DNA of 64,000 bases. It comes from Branchiostoma floridae. Taxonomy: Eukaryota > Chordata > Leptocardii > Amphioxiformes > Branchiostomatidae. The translations under genes and the position numbers were made by a program. Location of the stretch: the NCBI RefSeq assembly GCF_000003815.2, contig NC_049984.1:23176879-23240878 (forward strand), in the 5' to 3' direction. A model generated the notes under the pieces. It was not told the DNA's origin and ran no database searches. It saw nothing but the letters and a program-made list of their open reading frames with translations. Positions 33,266 through 42,700 of this stretch are shown here, one piece after another; position 1 is the first letter of the stretch; every line of letters begins with the position of its first letter.

Positions 33266-33806
33266 GGCTGTTGCGATCTTCAAAAGCTTCGTATTCCTTT
33301 AAATAGTCGCTGAAATCGTCAAAAACATCCAAGTTCTTGAAACCAATGCTGGCTCGCCGCCATTTTGAATTTGTTTGGGTGACGTCACGTTGCTAAGTGC
33401 CCTTCCGTACCATTGGGTATCACGAAAAGGTCATAATGATCCAATTATAATTTTTAATATAATGCCTATTTCCCTGACGCAAGGAATTTAACCTTTTAAC
33501 CATACTGATAGCAACAAATTAAATGTTATTATTTTCTTATTTTGAGCAACAAATCAATCCATTGTCTCTTTTGTGAATGATAAATATCTTTAAAAAGTAA
33601 ACATCCCTGTCCGAGTGGTAGCGTCCATTTTTTGCCCGAGGTCTCATGGGAATGCGGAAGTGACACCTGCGTGACCAAACAACCACCTGTTTGCGCTAGC
33701 AACAGGTGCATAGTGTCCTCCTATACAAATATTTCTCAAAAAGGGGGGTAAATAAGCAAACACAAACCGGTGCTTGGCGATCAAGACTAGAACGATAACG
33801 TTAAAC
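33266..33806. promoter_or_regulatory. Divergent promoter between the EF-hand gene and the SPA17-like gene
   Basis: The start codons are about 540 bp apart and point away from each other. The region has a perfect CRE palindrome TGACGTCA at 33380-33387 and an AAAATGGCGGC (YY1-like) motif at about 33356-33366. Near the plus-strand gene there is an AGCAAC half-site resembling RFX sites. Co-regulation in male germ cells or ciliated cells is inference. Confidence 0.6.
33319..33363 (-). other. 14-codon upstream ORF in the EF-hand gene leader
   Basis: ATG at 33363 in a strong context opens MAASQHWFQELGCF and stops 54 nt before the chosen start at 33265. If the leader starts upstream of 33363, this ORF would be met first and could lower translation. 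Confidence 0.45.
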
Positions 33807-33950
33807 ATGTCTGTGAGCTACGGCCCCGTACGGTTAGCGGTCCCGCCCGGTTTCAAGTCGCTCCTCGAGGACTTGAGCCGGGAGGTCCTACGAGAGCAGC
33901 CGGACAACATCCCCGAGTTTGCCGCCAAATATTTCGAAGGGCTCCTGAAG
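33807..33950 (+). CDS. SPA17: SPA17-like gene, exon 1 (RIIa domain)
   Basis: ATG at 33807 (aaacATGt), the first in frame; 48 codons ending GGG CTC CTG AAG at donor gtacga. It encodes almost the whole RIIa helix-turn-helix. Confidence 0.92.
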
Positions 33951-35944
33951 GTACGATCGAACTGTAACATTATACTAATCCTTAAAATCTCCATGCAATG
34001 CCGTGTATGTTTTTCCTTCTTAATTTGTGCGTCAATCTTGACAATGGCATTGGCGTTTCCAAGGTCAAAATCAAGTTTGTTCATTTCGTTGTGATTTTTT
34101 TTTGCAGGCCAGAGAAACTGGTGACTACCACTCGGTAGAAGAGCTCAGACAGCGGGACCTAAGAGACAGAGGGGAGCCCAGGGCTGTAACAGTAGACCTA
34201 GGTAAATTTGAATTACAACAAATTGTACATGTAATTATATATCAATAGTAATAATAGTATTTTTCTGTTTAAAAAGCTATGTTTTGGCTACAAATCTAGT
34301 AGCGCATTAATCCAGTGGTTAGTGACTCTGCCTTTCACTTCAGAACCAAGAGGTTGGAGTTCGAATCCTGACTGCTATTGCTGACCCAACATACATGCTA
34401 CTTAAAAGGGTTGCAGTCCTTAGGACAGGACGTTAAGCAGTGGTTCAATGTTAATTGTACATGTACTTGTAAAAAAAGGGCTATCGGAGAATTTCCCCGC
34501 CAGAACAAACCTATAACTACCGTACATAGCATCTGTCTTCTCTATCACAGCCAATGGAAAAATACACAAAACGTAAGAATATTAATTCTTTATCTCGTTT
34601 TTCGAAATTCGTTCTTAAAATTGAGTATCTTTCAAACCCAGCAGTGCTGCCGCAAGTGCAGTGAGATACCATCTTAAGAACTTTGACATTGACTTGCTAA
34701 ATTTGGATTAAGGACTGTATTACCACACCTTGTGTGTTTAGCATTGATAGAAATTGTGCCTGACATTGGTGTCTGGTAACCTGACATTTCTATATTGGCT
34801 CCTCTCCTGCCAGAACCATCAGAGCCCAGTGTAAGTGAACCCCCCACAGAAGCTCCATCCCAGCCGGCTGCACCCCCAGGGGGAGGGGCAGTGGAGGAGG
34901 AGGAGGAGGAGGAGGAGATGCCTGACCTGGACGACCCTGAGGTGGCCGATGCTGCACTGAAGATACAGGCTGGCTTCAGGGGCTTCAAGGTAAATTCACC
35001 TTGTAGTACAACCAGTATGTATCTGAGTAATAAGGCCCTTGTAGTGTGCTCAAGGTAGCTCCTGGAACAGCAGCCTAATTTTACATCCCTTCTGCAAGGC
35101 GAATGCAGCTACAACCAACTAGGATACCCTAAACCAGGCCTTTGCTGGTTTTTTTTTTCATTTATTCATTTGCATATATGTACAACATATAAAAACAAAT
35201 CATCATACAGTAGAAGTAATGAGAGCACATATGCTAAGAACAGGATCAGCCTTTTGATATTTGAACTGTTGGTCATGTTCTGAATAACAGGTATCAACTT
35301 TAGATTTGACCTTCCCCTCTAACAACTATATCAAATGGATGTTGCCAACAGTGTATCACTCGATAGAAGTAGAGATAGGACTTTCTCTTTCCATAGTTAT
35401 GAGCACCAAGGCTCCATGTACAGTTTAGCTCCAAGTACAAGAGAGTGTAAGGTCCTCCTTTCTAAACCTGGTGGCAGCGGTGGGATCTAATCTTTCTTTT
35501 TCTCTCCCAAAGGCAAGAAAAAGTCTTCACACCACAGAGTCACAGCCTGAGGCAGCAGCTCCAGCAGAAGAGGCAAAGCCAGCAGAGACAACAGAAGATG
35601 CAGCAGGGGAGGCCCCAGCAGAGGAGGCTCCAGCAGAAGCAGCTCCAGCAGAAGCAGCTCCAGAGGAGGCTCCTGCAGAAGCAGCTTCAGAAGAGGCTCC
35701 TGCAGAGGAGGCCCCAGCAGCAGAGGAGGCACCAGCAGAGGAGGCCCCAGCGGCAGAGGAAGCTCCAGCAGAAGCTCCTGCTGAAGAGGCTCCAGCAGCA
35801 GAAGAGACTCCAGCAGAAGAGACTCCAGCAGAAGCCCCAGCAGAGGAAGCTCCAGCAGAAGCCCCAGCAGAGGAAGCCCCAGCAGAAGAGACTCCAGCAG
35901 AAGAGACTCCAGCAGAGGCAACCCCGGCAGAAGCGGAGGCATGA
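33807..35944 (+). CDS. SPA17: SPA17-like protein (RIIa docking domain plus IQ motif), whole gene
   Basis: Exons 33807-33950, 34108-34201, 34814-34989 and 35513-35944 total 846 nt, 281 aa plus stop, with consistent phases. Residues 12-48 match the RIIa dimerisation/docking domain of sperm protein 17 closely (VPPGFKSLLEDLSREVLREQ, then PDNIPEFAAKYFEGLL). An IQ motif (IQAGFRGFKAR, residues about 130-140) follows an acidic linker, the order seen in vertebrate SPA17. RIIa domains bind A-kinase anchoring proteins and IQ motifs bind calmodulin; SPA17 is a sperm-tail and cilium protein. The tail (about 150-281) is nearly pure Pro-Ala-Glu repeats and makes the protein about twice the length of human SPA17. 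The divergent neighbour is a calcium-binding protein. Confidence 0.9.
34108..34201 (+). CDS. SPA17: SPA17-like gene, exon 2
   Basis: Acceptor tttttgcag, donor CTAG|gtaaat; 94 nt, phase 0 to 1. It encodes a charged linker (ARETGDYHSVEELRQRDLRD). Confidence 0.88.
34301..34456 (+). mobile_element. tRNA-derived SINE in an SPA17 intron
   Basis: A tRNA-like head with an A-box-like cagtggttagtgact and a B box gttcgaatcc about 40 bp later. It is followed by a SINE-like body containing gcagtccttaggacaggacg. It is not a functional tRNA: the acceptor stem does not close. Confidence 0.6.
34814..34989 (+). CDS. SPA17: SPA17-like gene, exon 3 (acidic linker and start of IQ motif)
   Basis: Acceptor cctgccag, donor TTCAAG|gtaaat; 176 nt, phase 1 to 0. 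It includes a Glu run coded by a pure GAG stretch, then DPEVADAALKIQAGFRGFK. The intron splits the IQ motif after FK. Confidence 0.9.
35513..35944 (+). CDS. SPA17: SPA17-like gene, exon 4 (IQ motif end and PAE-repeat tail)
   Basis: Acceptor tctcccaaag; starts ARKSLHTTES, completing the IQ motif, then EEAPAE/EETPAE units in a coding minisatellite (12-15 bp multiples, all in frame) to TGA at 35942-35944. The antisense Leu-rich frame is a shadow. Confidence 0.9.
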   Translation, partial: ARKSLHTTESQPEAAAPAEEAKPAETTEDAAGEAPAEEAPAEAAPAEAAPEEAPAEAASEEAPAEEAPAAEEAPAEEAPAAEEAPAEAPAEEAPAAEETPAEETPAEAPAEEAPAEAPAEEAPAEETPAEETPAEATPAEAEA

Positions 35945-36607
35945 GTATCTATCTCACAGTCACCAATGGCTCAGTCAGTCGGACGATATCTAACTCCTCT
36001 GCGATCAAATCTAGGGATCAGAATCAGGTCACTATCATCACTGATAACTACGTACTGTCTGACAGTCACTCTGTGCTTCCATTAACCACAGTTCACAAAC
36101 ACATCAGACAACGTTCTTAAAAAGAACTGCCGTGCCATAGAATTCTCCCTTGAAAGATAAGTGCCATGCAGTCACACATCCTTGAACATTCATCCGTCCA
36201 TTAGCTTAATTGAGTGTAAGACTTTCTCGTCACAAAGAGCCATCAACTCATGAGTGTGACACCGTTCTTTAAAAAAAGGACTACTGGACCTTAAAAAATG
36301 CCATGGTTTAAAAAGTGCCACACAGTGAATGTTTTTCTGTACAGTGAAAAGTTTGGTCCATTAACAGTTGAGTGTGAAGTGTTAAATGTTTGTTTTACAA
36401 AAAGCCATATATATATTTAGACGTGTTGCTGCTAGAGCTTTTAGCCATAGTTCATCATGAACACTAGCAAAAATGTGTCCGTTTTTATGTCTGTATGTAC
36501 ACAAATGCATATTTTGTACCAGAGAGTGCCATATTGAGATTTGTTGTTTTGCAATGTTGCTTTTTAGTTTGTAGAGAAATTTCTCATGCAGAAAGCTCAG
36601 TGCCAGT

Positions 36608-36879
36608 ATTAAAGTATTAATCATTTAATTTGTCAACTTGTTTGCTGTTGCTCGATATATTCAAAGAAGGATTCAGGCTTATAAATGATGAACTTTATGA
36701 ATGATACACTTGTCTGTTTGTTCATAATAATATCTATTTTACAGATGTTTGAAGCCATTTTATGTTGTGTTGTAGATGTTTTGTTTTGTTTGTTGCAGGA
36801 CACAACTAAAGCCATTCATGAGATTATGGATTGGGTCTTCCACCATCCATATATAGATTCTACGACTTTTGCAAATAAA
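36608..36879 (+). terminator. SPA17: Poly(A) signals of the SPA17-like gene
   Basis: ATTAAA at 36608-36613 and AATAAA at 36874-36879 are candidate signals, giving a 3' UTR of roughly 0.7-0.95 kb. No coding exon is supported between 35945 and 36880. Confidence 0.4.
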
Positions 36880-37200
36880 CATGGTGACATGATATGTTGT
36901 TGTTTGTTGTCATGTATAAGTCTTGATATTGCTGTTACTGTTAGCTGCACAATACAACATTACACAATCATGTAGTTGTGGTAGGATCTATTAAGTCCAT
37001 ACAAGTAGAGTATGTTTGGGGACATCAGTAGTAGAAGAACCTCACTGTCAACTGGTTAAAAAATGCCTCATTTAACGAAATATGCACCAAATATTGTAGC
37101 ATTACTGTAACAGTAATGTCACTTATGCTGAAAACATCTACAATAGGCAAACGGTTCGCCAGTATGGTAGCCAGCAGTGAAATCTTGGGCATCACTAATG

Positions 37201-37824
37201 AGACCCCGTTCACACTTAAAAAAAACGATCCGGATAAACCATGACCTAAATAAAATGACCCGACCCAGATAAGTTTCTGCAGTGTGAATGCTCCCAACTC
37301 ACTTGGATTTCGTATCTTTCACGATCAACCCCGGGAGGTGGATAGAGTTAATGGATATAACTGCACTGCAGGGAGTCCAATTCATCTGATTTGGGCAGTG
37401 TGAAAGTGCCAGTGGATAGGATTCACTTTAAGTGGATAGGATGCAACTTATCACACAAGTAATCAAAGGTGAGTTTGCTCATCGAAAGAAAAGGAAATTT
37501 TCATCATTCGTCAAGTTGATGCTGGAACTGACGAAGCTGCTCATTTCCATCTGGGGGCTGGAGGAGACGCAGAAAATGCTTGGTAAGGTCCATAAGTACA
37601 GGGACATTTATGAAGATACGTGTATCTTCAAAGGAATGGCGGAGCACAAAATTGAGAAATCCCTTGACCAGTGCAGGAATAAAGTTTTTTATTCGGATAA
37701 GACTGAGGGCGCACTTATCGGATTGTCGAAGAGCAGTGTGAATGCAATTTTTTATTGGGTAGAAAATTTTTTATACGGATAAATGTCTTATCCGAATCGA
37801 TTCTTTAAAAGTGTGAACAGGGTC
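37201..37824 (+). mobile_element. Inverted-repeat element with a Myb/SANT-like reading frame
   Basis: Ends agaccccgttcacactt and, reversed, agaccctgttcacactttt. A plus frame (37432-37782) reads LLISIWGLEETQKMLG, then YRDIYEDTCIFKGMAEH and SLDQCRNKV. This matches the Myb/SANT-like trihelix pattern (LI..WG..E...L......IY..I...M.E......EQCR.K) found in PIF/Harbinger-linked proteins and many DNA-binding proteins. The downstream part is degenerate. TAAT occurs on both sides but not flush with the repeats. Confidence 0.65.
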
Positions 37825-37829
37825 TTAAT

Positions 37830-39030
37830 ATTTCATACTGGTAATATCCATGTTCAAGACAATGAAGGACATTTTGTTGATTCAGCTATACATGCATATC
37901 CAAAGTCATTGACCACTGGCTGCCAAATTTTTCACCATGGTTTCAAAATTTGAAAGTTTGATGTTGTACACTTAAAATAACATTTTTTTCTCCAATTTTT
38001 GTCCCAAGAAACATTCTAAGATATCATTGTGTTTTCATTGTTTCGAGAAGAAGAAATGGAGCAAAAACAATATGTTTCCCTACAGTGAAGTTGGACATAA
38101 AAGCCTTTGAAATTCTTTACTTTAGAAACAACCGTGTGAAAATCTTAACAATCATGCAGCTAATTGTGTTTGCTTAGTGATCGCTTAGTTTTTTTCTCAG
38201 TTCTTAAAAACAACATGAATAATAAAAGTTAACTATACAAAAATAAAAAAAATAAGTGTCATCCAAAAAATCAAATTACGTCATCCAAAAAATCAAATCA
38301 ACATGGCCTAAACCAAAAATCAAATTCATGTGGCCTTTTAATTTTTTAATATTTTGTATACATATACAATATATTTCGTCTATGCTATAATCAATAATCT
38401 TAGTCACATGAAATTACACTGTCCATTGCCAACAATTCTAAAATTGTCAAAAAGCATCAATACATAATGTAAGACGCCAATTAACAATCTCTATGTCTGT
38501 CATAAAACAAACTAAAACAACACCGTCAGCAAATTATTTATGAGAAAAATTGTTCAAGGGCAACACCAGGAGTGGTCCACTGTTTTAGCCGCTTGACAAC
38601 TGCTACCATCCCTCTTAGTACATGTACCAATTCACAATACAATGATTCAGAACTATAGACACTAAAAAAACACACAAATATAAAGTCTGTTACAAAGCTA
38701 CAACACAAACATGTATATATATATCGGGTTTGGATTATTATCTTTTTTAGAAAATAAATCATGTGGCCAAAATATCAGGTCATTTGATTAAACTCTGACC
38801 AGTTAAGAGTTGTGCAAGACATATTCATTCATTCATTCATATTGGATAGGTCTGACATTGTAAAAAAAACAAACAATGAAAATACAAGTCCTTCAGTTCA
38901 AACTGATTCCAAAACACAGCTGACATGGTACCAAAAAAAAGTTACATTACAACAAACCAAGTGTACAGTATATAGCGGGCCAGAATATAGCTCAGGGGTA
39001 CGTTTCATCCCTTACACCTCAATGATTGAA
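37830..39030. other. Intergenic, nothing supported
   Basis: AT-rich DNA between the SPA17-like and FBXO31 3' ends, with low-complexity runs (attcattcattc at about 38823; aaaaatcaaat repeats at about 38260-38330). No exon or element ends were recognised. Confidence 0.5.
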
Positions 39031-39038
39031 CAAACCTA

Positions 39039-39044
39039 TTTATT
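39039..39044 (-). terminator. FBXO31: Candidate poly(A) signal AATAAA of FBXO31
   Basis: AATAAA on the minus strand about 540 nt below the stop. A nearer ATTAAA (39251-39256) lies inside a foldback element that occupies the 3' UTR. Confidence 0.35.
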
Positions 39045-39084
39045 CCCAATCTAAAAAGTTTCTAGAATCCTGAAAAAAAATTGA

Positions 39085-39470
39085 GTTTCCAACACCAAAA
39101 AATGGACTTAATTTTCGACAGATCAGCTCCAGTCTGTCAAGGAATGAATAATCCATTGCTAATGTGACATCATGTTATGTAGATAGCACATGTGACTCAG
39201 TGAGCAGTGAATCATAAGTCGCAGGTAGTCTATAGCACCCACCGTCTATGTTTAATAGGGATGGTTGTAAAGCTCTGATGTAGTTGGCCTCTTTGATCTT
39301 TTGTGGGCGCCATAGACTTCCTGCAACTTATGATCCACTGCTCACCGAGTCACATGTTCTATCTGCACAACGTGATGTCACAGAAGCAGTGGATTGTTCA
39401 TTCATTGACAAAGACTGGAGCTGATCATTTGAAAATTAGGGTAAGTCCATTTTTTTGTGTCGGAAATTAC
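39085..39470. mobile_element. FBXO31: Foldback element in the FBXO31 3' region
   Basis: Two arms of about 170 bp are reverse complements (left aaaaaatggacttaa...gatcagctccagtct; right agactggagctgatc...taagtccattttttt). Half copies lie at 44938-45120 and 26318-26395 (catagacttcctgcaactta block). Confidence 0.8.
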
Positions 39471-39582
39471 AGTTCAACTTTGATTCAGAGTGACTTTTTC
39501 AACACGGAGTAAGCTTTCAAGTTATGGTTCTAGAATCGATTCTACTTTGTACAGATTGTCTCAAATGAATATAACTTTGAAT

Positions 39583-39739
39583 TCAGTCCATTTTCTCTGT
39601 GACTCGACTGTAGACAGACAGAGATCTCAGCTCCAGCCAGAGGAAGCCGAAGTTGTCGTCGTCAAAGACAACAAAATGGCCGGGTGTTCTGCTCGGGCTG
39701 GTGTAACCGTGGCCAGCTATCAGCCCCGTTCCACAAAAC
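39583..39739 (-). CDS. FBXO31: FBXO31 terminal exon
   Basis: Acceptor tcatgtttcag; [20 protein letters not shown] then [17 protein letters not shown], after which TEKMD and TGA at 39583-39585. The vertebrate tail is missing unless a weak donor inside CGAGTCACAG is used. Confidence 0.92.
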
Positions 39740-42700
39740 CTGAAACATGACACAAACATTGGTTAATGGTCATCTAGTGAAGTCATCATGTGATGACAGC
39801 CATTCCTCTGTTCTATGGGTCGAATTCTAGGGTGTCTTTTTCTGATGGAGAAGCTGAACCCTATGACCTTCACTATGCTTTAAAATTTACAGAACTCTCT
39901 CTATATATAGCATTTGTGAACTTGTGTATAAATCTTTGACACTTGAGCCGTTAGTTTTGTGAACTTTTCTTTACACCGGCAGAAAGTTGCAACATTGCGC
40001 ATGACCTCGCATGACCTCCGTGGTACGAAAATGGAACGTACTGGCTGAGTTCCATCCTTCAAACCAAGAGAAAACTCAGGAGTTTCAATCTGATTACCTT
40101 CAAATTTGACAATTTTTAAAAGATCGGTACCCCATACTAAAACCTCTGCCTGCCAGTACTTGACTGTTATCATGTGACAGCTGCTTTCCTGAAGTGACTT
40201 TTGTTATACCACGCAAAATGTATCAAAATGTTTCCAAAGCATTGCAGCTGTGATTAAGCAGAAATTTCATCACCGCAAAGTGGGTACTGTCCAAGTTAAT
40301 TTTGGGGCATACCAGCTTCTGATAAAATTGTTCAGGGAACTTTGGTATGAAGTGAAAGGTGAGGAAATGGATCACACCATTGAGTCAGCTAATTGGATAA
40401 AAAAAAACAGATAGAGCTACCAACCTCATTTTGCAGGTTTTTGGGTAGTTGATCCCCCTCTCCCTGAAGCCTTCTGGGATTGCAAATGGCTGACTTTGAG
40501 GAAGGTGCTGCTGGGATACATCATGGCCTGACCCACAAGCTTCCCCCTCCTGTGATTGGTTGTTGCTGGCACTGTTTCCATTCATCTCTTCTTCTGAAAA
40601 AAACATGAGACACATCAGCATACTATTCTATCTCATCTGACACTATGAAATGTCACCCTCACACTCAAGGTTGACAATCGCAGCAAAGCCTGACGATATC
40701 ACCCCTGACAACTCAGCCACAGAATTCGGTTATAAGGGGCACTTTGCTTATGAATATTAATGAGCTTGCCTGATTTGTCGCAGGCCAATCAGCGACCAGA
40801 ATGCATGTTTCGAACAAACAGCGTACGCATGGTACGGTGCAGCGTGAACAAAGATCTGTTTATCTTTGCATGACGGTAATTTTTTTTTTTTTTTTTCACA
40901 TGCCAGGTCGGTATACGTTGATGCCGTGGTTACCTATACCCACAGAACCGACAACTGTTAAATTTGGTACCTAAATAAAGACGTCTGGACGCTGAAAGTA
41001 CTGTGAAACGTTATGCCGGTACTGTTATCTTGCTCTTGAATATTAACGAGTTGCCTTATATGGCGCCTTTCCGAGCTTTCGACAACAAAAAGCCATCTCT
41101 CTCTCTGACAGTTGGTTAGAAGCAAGGCGCCCCTAATAACCGAATTCTGTGGATGAGTTGTCAGGGGTGATATCGTAAGGCTTTGCCTCGATTGTCAACC
41201 CTGAGTGTGAGGGTGTGTAATGTGTGCCACCTTACCACATGCTGTTAATGCAGAAATGTTCACACTTCGTTGTGATGGCTTCAAAGAAACTATCACATAA
41301 TGCTAATAGTACATGAAAGATAAAGTGAAAATGTAACATGCACATGTACGTAGTAACGCTAGTTCACCTTTATCTGCGGGGTAACCTATATTCGTTCTGT
41401 TTACCAACACGGTATTAAGGGATATCAACCAATATATCCAAAATATTGTAGTTTGAAACTACCATCTGTCGCATTGATTTCCCTAAATACCCATTTCTGA
41501 AAGCAATGGATATAGGTTACCCCACGGACAAAGGTAAACTAGTGTGACATACAAAGGTACATGTAAGTAGCCCCTGACCAACCTTCCTTGTCGGCCTGCT
41601 CAGTAACGCGTGCCAGCTCAGTAGGGTCCACCTATCAATAACAATAAGATGTAACAATAAAGATAAGCGTATAGATAACCCAATATGTACATGTAGCTGC
41701 CGACAATGTTAAAGCCTACATTGAACACATTACATACACTGTAAAATACACCTTGACCTGGAAATGTGTGATAATCAAAACATATGAAATCCACTTCACA
41801 TTCTAACCATCGTAAACTAGCATAAAAGGCCGAAAGTTAGGCATAAAAACTGTTGAAAAAGATAATGCATCATAAGAATGATAGTATATTACTGTAATTG
41901 AATAATGAATGTACAATATGGAAGGACACATACCTGTTGTTCTTCATCTAGCATTAGAGGCTTTTTTGTATCGACCAGAACACTGAGCTCAGAGGCTGGA
42001 ACATTGGGGTCGCCCTGCAAGAGGTACACATCATCTATAATGTCTTTTTTTATGATCAGGTGATTCACAAGTCTGATCTACATGTATGCATCATTCTTGG
42101 TACAATAAACAATCTTGCTGGACGTCTGTACCAACCGGTACCTATTCCCAAGGTCAAAGTCACGTCTTCCCCAACCTGCGCACAATTAGATGGGTCCTCT
42201 GGGAATTCAAGAATCCGATCGCTACAATGTCCACCCTGCATTTAGGCTTCAACTTATGGTAAATTGGATCAAACAAACTTAATTCAAGCATAACATCTAT
42301 TCTCTGAGGCATTATACTGCCCGCTTCTGGAGTGGAATGCCCCTTTAAACATTTCCTGTTTACAGCTACTGTAGCTTGCTATGTCTCATGGCAAAAAGGC
42401 CCAGTTTACAGGAGGCAAAAAAAAATAACTTGTCCTAAAAATGTCCTACAGCGTTCAACGTGCGGCATGTGTCCTAGGACACATTTTTTGCCAGTGTAAA
42501 AACGAAAATGCTTGCTGTGGTGCGCCGCAGTGTGGCAGACCCTGTTATGAATATCAGCACATGTAACGCTAGTTCACCTTTACCCACAGGGTAACCTATA
42601 TCCGTAGTCTTTAAAAATAATATATCTAGAGATATCAAGGCATCAGATGGTGGTTTCAAACTGTAATGTTTTGAAAATATTGCTAACTTTGAAACCACCG

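Noticed and set aside
34301-34375. Functional tRNA gene
   Set aside because: A and B boxes are present but the acceptor stem does not pair, and a SINE body follows.
35487-35942. 151-codon Leu/Pro-rich frame on the minus strand
   Set aside because: It is the antisense of the PAE-repeat exon of the SPA17-like gene; its regular LLLPL pattern is a mirror of GAG/GCA codon repeats.
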